The notes beneath the pieces are model-generated. The model worked only from the letters and a program-made list of their open reading frames with translations. It did no database searches and was not told the DNA's origin. A DNA stretch of 64,000 bases from Aldehydirespirator sp965248735 (GTDB lineage: Bacteria; Actinomycetota; Acidimicrobiia; Acidimicrobiales; Aldehydirespiratoraceae). The stretch's first letter is position 1. Each line of letters starts with the position of its first letter. This document shows, in pieces, positions 61,945-64,000 of this stretch. The position numbers and the translations under genes were made by a program. The stretch spans positions 1,364,001-1,428,000 of the forward strand of contig OZ252146.1 in NCBI GenBank assembly GCA_965248735.1, written 5' to 3'.

Positions 61945-63300
61945 ATGACCGCCACCCCCTCGACGTTGGCGCCGATGACCGAGCGGCTGGTCCGGCCCGA
62001 CTGGGTACGACGCATCAACCTCATGGCCGGCTCCGTCGGCGGCCATGCCCGGGACCTGGTGCCCCTCGACGCCGCAGACATGCTCGACACCGCCGTCGCC
62101 GCCCTCGGCGGCCTGCCCGAAGGCGACCTCGGCGACCCCCGCTGGCAGGAGCGCTTCGAGGCGTTGGTCGCCGCCGTGGACTCCGCGCCCATGCATGTGG
62201 TCGGGCGGCTGATGACCAAGCAGGAGCTGCTGCGCTCCCTGCGGACCCGGCTGCTTCTCACCGCCGCCATAGACGCCGCCCCCGAAATAATCGGACGGCC
62301 GGTGACCGCCCCGGTGATAATCACCGGCCCGGCTCGCTCGGGCACCTCCATCCTGTTCGAGCTGCTGGCCCTCGACCCCGACCTGCGGGCCCCCACCGCG
62401 GCCGAGGCCCTGCACCCGGTGGCACTGCCCGAGCCCGCGGGGGATTCCGGGGCCGCGGCGCTGCCCGAGCCCGCGGGGGATTCCGGGGCCGTGGCGCTGC
62501 CGGAGCCCGCGGGGTATTCCGGGGTCGCGGGGGCCGCGGCACTGCCCGAGCCGCTGGTGCTGAGCGAGTGCGAGCAGGAGTTCTGGGCCGATGTCCAGCC
62601 CGAGTTCCAAGCCCTCCACGAGCTGCGCTCCGACCTGCCGGTGGAGTGCGTCACCATCACCCAGGGCAGCTTCTGCGGCTTCCACTGGAACATGATCATC
62701 TCCAGGGGGAACTGGCTGCCCGACCCGGCCGTCAACTACGCCTATGAGCGGCAGTTCCTCCAAGTGCTCCAACACGGCGCCGGACCCACCCAATGGGTGC
62801 TCAAGACGCCGGCCCATCTGATGCTGCTGCCATTGCTCTACTCAGAGTTCAGCGACGCCTGGGTGGTGCAGACCCACCGCGACCCGGCCAAGACCATACC
62901 GTCCACCGTCAGCACCACCGCCATGATCCAGTGGCTGCGCACCGACGATGTGGACGTGGACGGCGCGGCCCAGAACATCCAGGCCGTCTTCGCCGCTGGA
63001 CTGAACGGGTCGGTCGACTTGCGGACCTCGGGCGCGGTGCCCGCGGATCGGTTCGTGGACGTGCGCTTCACGGAGTTGATGAGCGACCCGGTGTCCACCC
63101 TGCGGGCCGCCTACGCCCGCATGGGCCGCGACTTCACCGACAACCACGCCGCCGCCGTGCTCGACTACCTGGCCCACAAGCCCAAGGGCAAGTTCGGGGT
63201 CCACCGCTACCAGCCCGAGGACTGGGGCTTCACCGCCGAGTCGCTGCGGGAGGCCATGGCCCCCTACATCGACCACTTCAACGTGACCCGTGAGTCCTGA
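61945..63300 (+). CDS. Sulfotransferase-family protein
   Basis: 451 aa from the ATG at 61945. The PAPS 5'-phosphosulfate loop is ITGPARSGTSILFELLALD (about residues 115-133), and the 3'-phosphate site is WVVQTHRDPAKTIPSTVS (~305). VLKTPAHLMLLPLL and the C-terminal KPKGKFGVHRYQPEDWGF fit the Sulfotransfer_3 group. It would move sulfate from PAPS to an alcohol or sugar; the acceptor is unknown. Three in-frame copies of a 12-13-residue repeat (ALPEPAGDSGA) are inserted after the PAPS loop, around residue 150. Confidence 0.83.
   Translation: MTATPSTLAPMTERLVRPDWVRRINLMAGSVGGHARDLVPLDAADMLDTAVAALGGLPEGDLGDPRWQERFEALVAAVDSAPMHVVGRLMTKQELLRSLRTRLLLTAAIDAAPEIIGRPVTAPVIITGPARSGTSILFELLALDPDLRAPTAAEALHPVALPEPAGDSGAAALPEPAGDSGAVALPEPAGYSGVAGAAALPEPLVLSECEQEFWADVQPEFQALHELRSDLPVECVTITQGSFCGFHWNMIISRGNWLPDPAVNYAYERQFLQVLQHGAGPTQWVLKTPAHLMLLPLLYSEFSDAWVVQTHRDPAKTIPSTVSTTAMIQWLRTDDVDVDGAAQNIQAVFAAGLNGSVDLRTSGAVPADRFVDVRFTELMSDPVSTLRAAYARMGRDFTDNHAAAVLDYLAHKPKGKFGVHRYQPEDWGFTAESLREAMAPYIDHFNVTRES
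62421..62545 (+). repeat. In-frame repeats inside the sulfotransferase gene
   Basis: Three copies of a 36-bp unit (CTGCCCGAGCCCGCGGGGGA + TTCCGGGGCC...) and one partial copy, encoding ALPEPAGDSGA. Confidence 0.85.
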
Positions 63301-63324
63301 TCCGACCCGTCCAAGGCGACCCCA

Positions 63325-63855
63325 GCCGATTCTTGGTGCGAGTCTTGTGTCCATACGACCCATAACTCACCCGAGAATCTGCCCGCAAAGTCTTGGTGCG
63401 ATTTGTGGGTCTATGCCACACCTAACTCATCCGAGATTCCGCCCGCGGTCCCGTCCGCCGGTTCTTGGTGCGATTTGTGGGTCTATGCCACACCTAACTC
63501 ATCCGAGATTCCGCCCGCGGTCCCGCCCGGTTCTTGGTGCGATTTGTGGGTCTATGCCACACCTAACTCATCCGAGATTCCGCCCGCGGTCCCGCCCGGT
63601 TCTTGGTGCGATTTGTGGGTCTATGCCACACCTAACTCATCCGAGATTCCGCCCGCGGTCCCGCCCGGTTCTTGGTGCGATTTGTGGGTCTATGCCACAC
63701 CTAACTCATCCGAGATTCCGCCCGCGGTCCCGCCCGGTTCTTGGTGCGATTTGTGGGTCTATGCCACACCTAACTCATCCGAGATTCCGCCCGCGGTCCC
63801 GTCCGCCGGTTCTTGGTGCGATTTGTGGGTCCATACCACACCTAACTCACCCGAG
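63325..63855 (+). repeat. Dispersed hairpin element amplified into a 69-bp array
   Basis: One full element at about 63331 (GATTCTTGGTGCGAGTCTTG to ACTCACCCGAGAATC) is followed by seven shorter derivatives with a 69-bp period, each with TTCTTGGTGCGATTTGTGGG and CTAACTCATCCGAGATT. The unit is a multiple of three and open, but there is no sign that it is translated. Confidence 0.88.
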
Positions 63856-63875
63856 AATCGCGGGAGGAGCCGTCG

Positions 63876-64000
63876 GTGAGTGACCAGCCGATGGACTCCG
63901 TGGACACTGAGTCCCGCCGGGCCTTGCACGAGTTGATCGACCTGTTGGGCGAGGCCGACCGGCGCTGGGTGTCGCCGGAGTGGAATCTGCACAGCGCCGA
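63876..64000 (+). CDS. Start of an unknown protein, cut by window end
   Basis: GTG at 63876, 5-6 nt after GGGAGGAGC. The visible 41 residues read MSDQPMDSVDTESRRALHEL then IDLLGEADRRWVSPEWNLHSA. The LLGEADRRW..PEW pattern resembles the N-terminus of DUF1214-containing proteins, but the segment is too short to be sure. A 5' fragment of a related gene lies at 19254. Confidence 0.55.
   Translation, partial: MSDQPMDSVDTESRRALHELIDLLGEADRRWVSPEWNLHSA

Noticed and set aside
63395..63850. CRISPR array or repetitive Trp-rich protein
   Set aside because: The 69-bp units have no variable spacers and derive from the dispersed hairpin element; the open frames have no start context and arise because 69 is a multiple of three.

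Overview
The window reads as chromosomal DNA of a high-GC actinobacterium. Support: crgA (an actinobacterial cell-division gene), many GTG starts, a DUF222-HNH nuclease, and surface proteins with S-layer-homology (SLH) repeats of the 'ITTGRTADTFDPSS' type. The last point and the gene mix suggest class Acidimicrobiia, possibly a host- or marine-associated lineage. That placement is inference; no rRNA gene is present.

Layout. 1-31 kb is mostly housekeeping and metabolism: MFS and EamA transporters, two amidohydrolases, yaaA, an alaC-like aminotransferase, dcd, an SDR, crgA, a thiolase-like protein lacking its catalytic residues, DoxX, msrA, acetyl-CoA ligase, a HAD phosphatase, htpX, yajQ, a GNAT acetyltransferase, an opine-dehydrogenase-like protein, tRNA-Gly(CCC) and tRNA-Tyr(GTA). 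Scattered among these are an IS3-family element (3183-4701), two toxin-antitoxin-like pairs and a two-gene DUF3800-like/winged-helix module (27.9-29.2 kb). 31-55 kb is an accessory surface-protein island: two long SLH proteins in inverted orientation, three SLH-RCC1 proteins (two carrying a C-terminal zinc-peptidase-like module, one fused to a glycine-betaine-binding domain and frameshifted), a tyrosine integrase, an IS21-family element, a 103-bp MITE, and at least seven whole or broken copies of a small membrane/coiled-coil gene. Five of those copies share a conserved leader. 55-64 kb returns to ordinary genes (DUF222-HNH nuclease, RsmC-like methyltransferase, EamA transporter, sulfotransferase) plus a second IS3-family element.

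Two themes dominate. First, tandem repeats are everywhere: inside genes as in-frame low-complexity inserts, and very often at gene 3' ends, where the last codons and the stop codon are themselves part of the repeated unit. Second, the surface island is being reshuffled. An IS21 element sits in one coiled-coil gene with a 5-bp target duplication, a MITE sits in an SLH-RCC1 gene with a CTAG duplication, and both genes read through perfectly when the insert is removed. The recurrent pairing of a large exported SLH protein with a small leader-controlled membrane/coiled-coil protein, in several diverging copies, is the best candidate here for an undescribed system.
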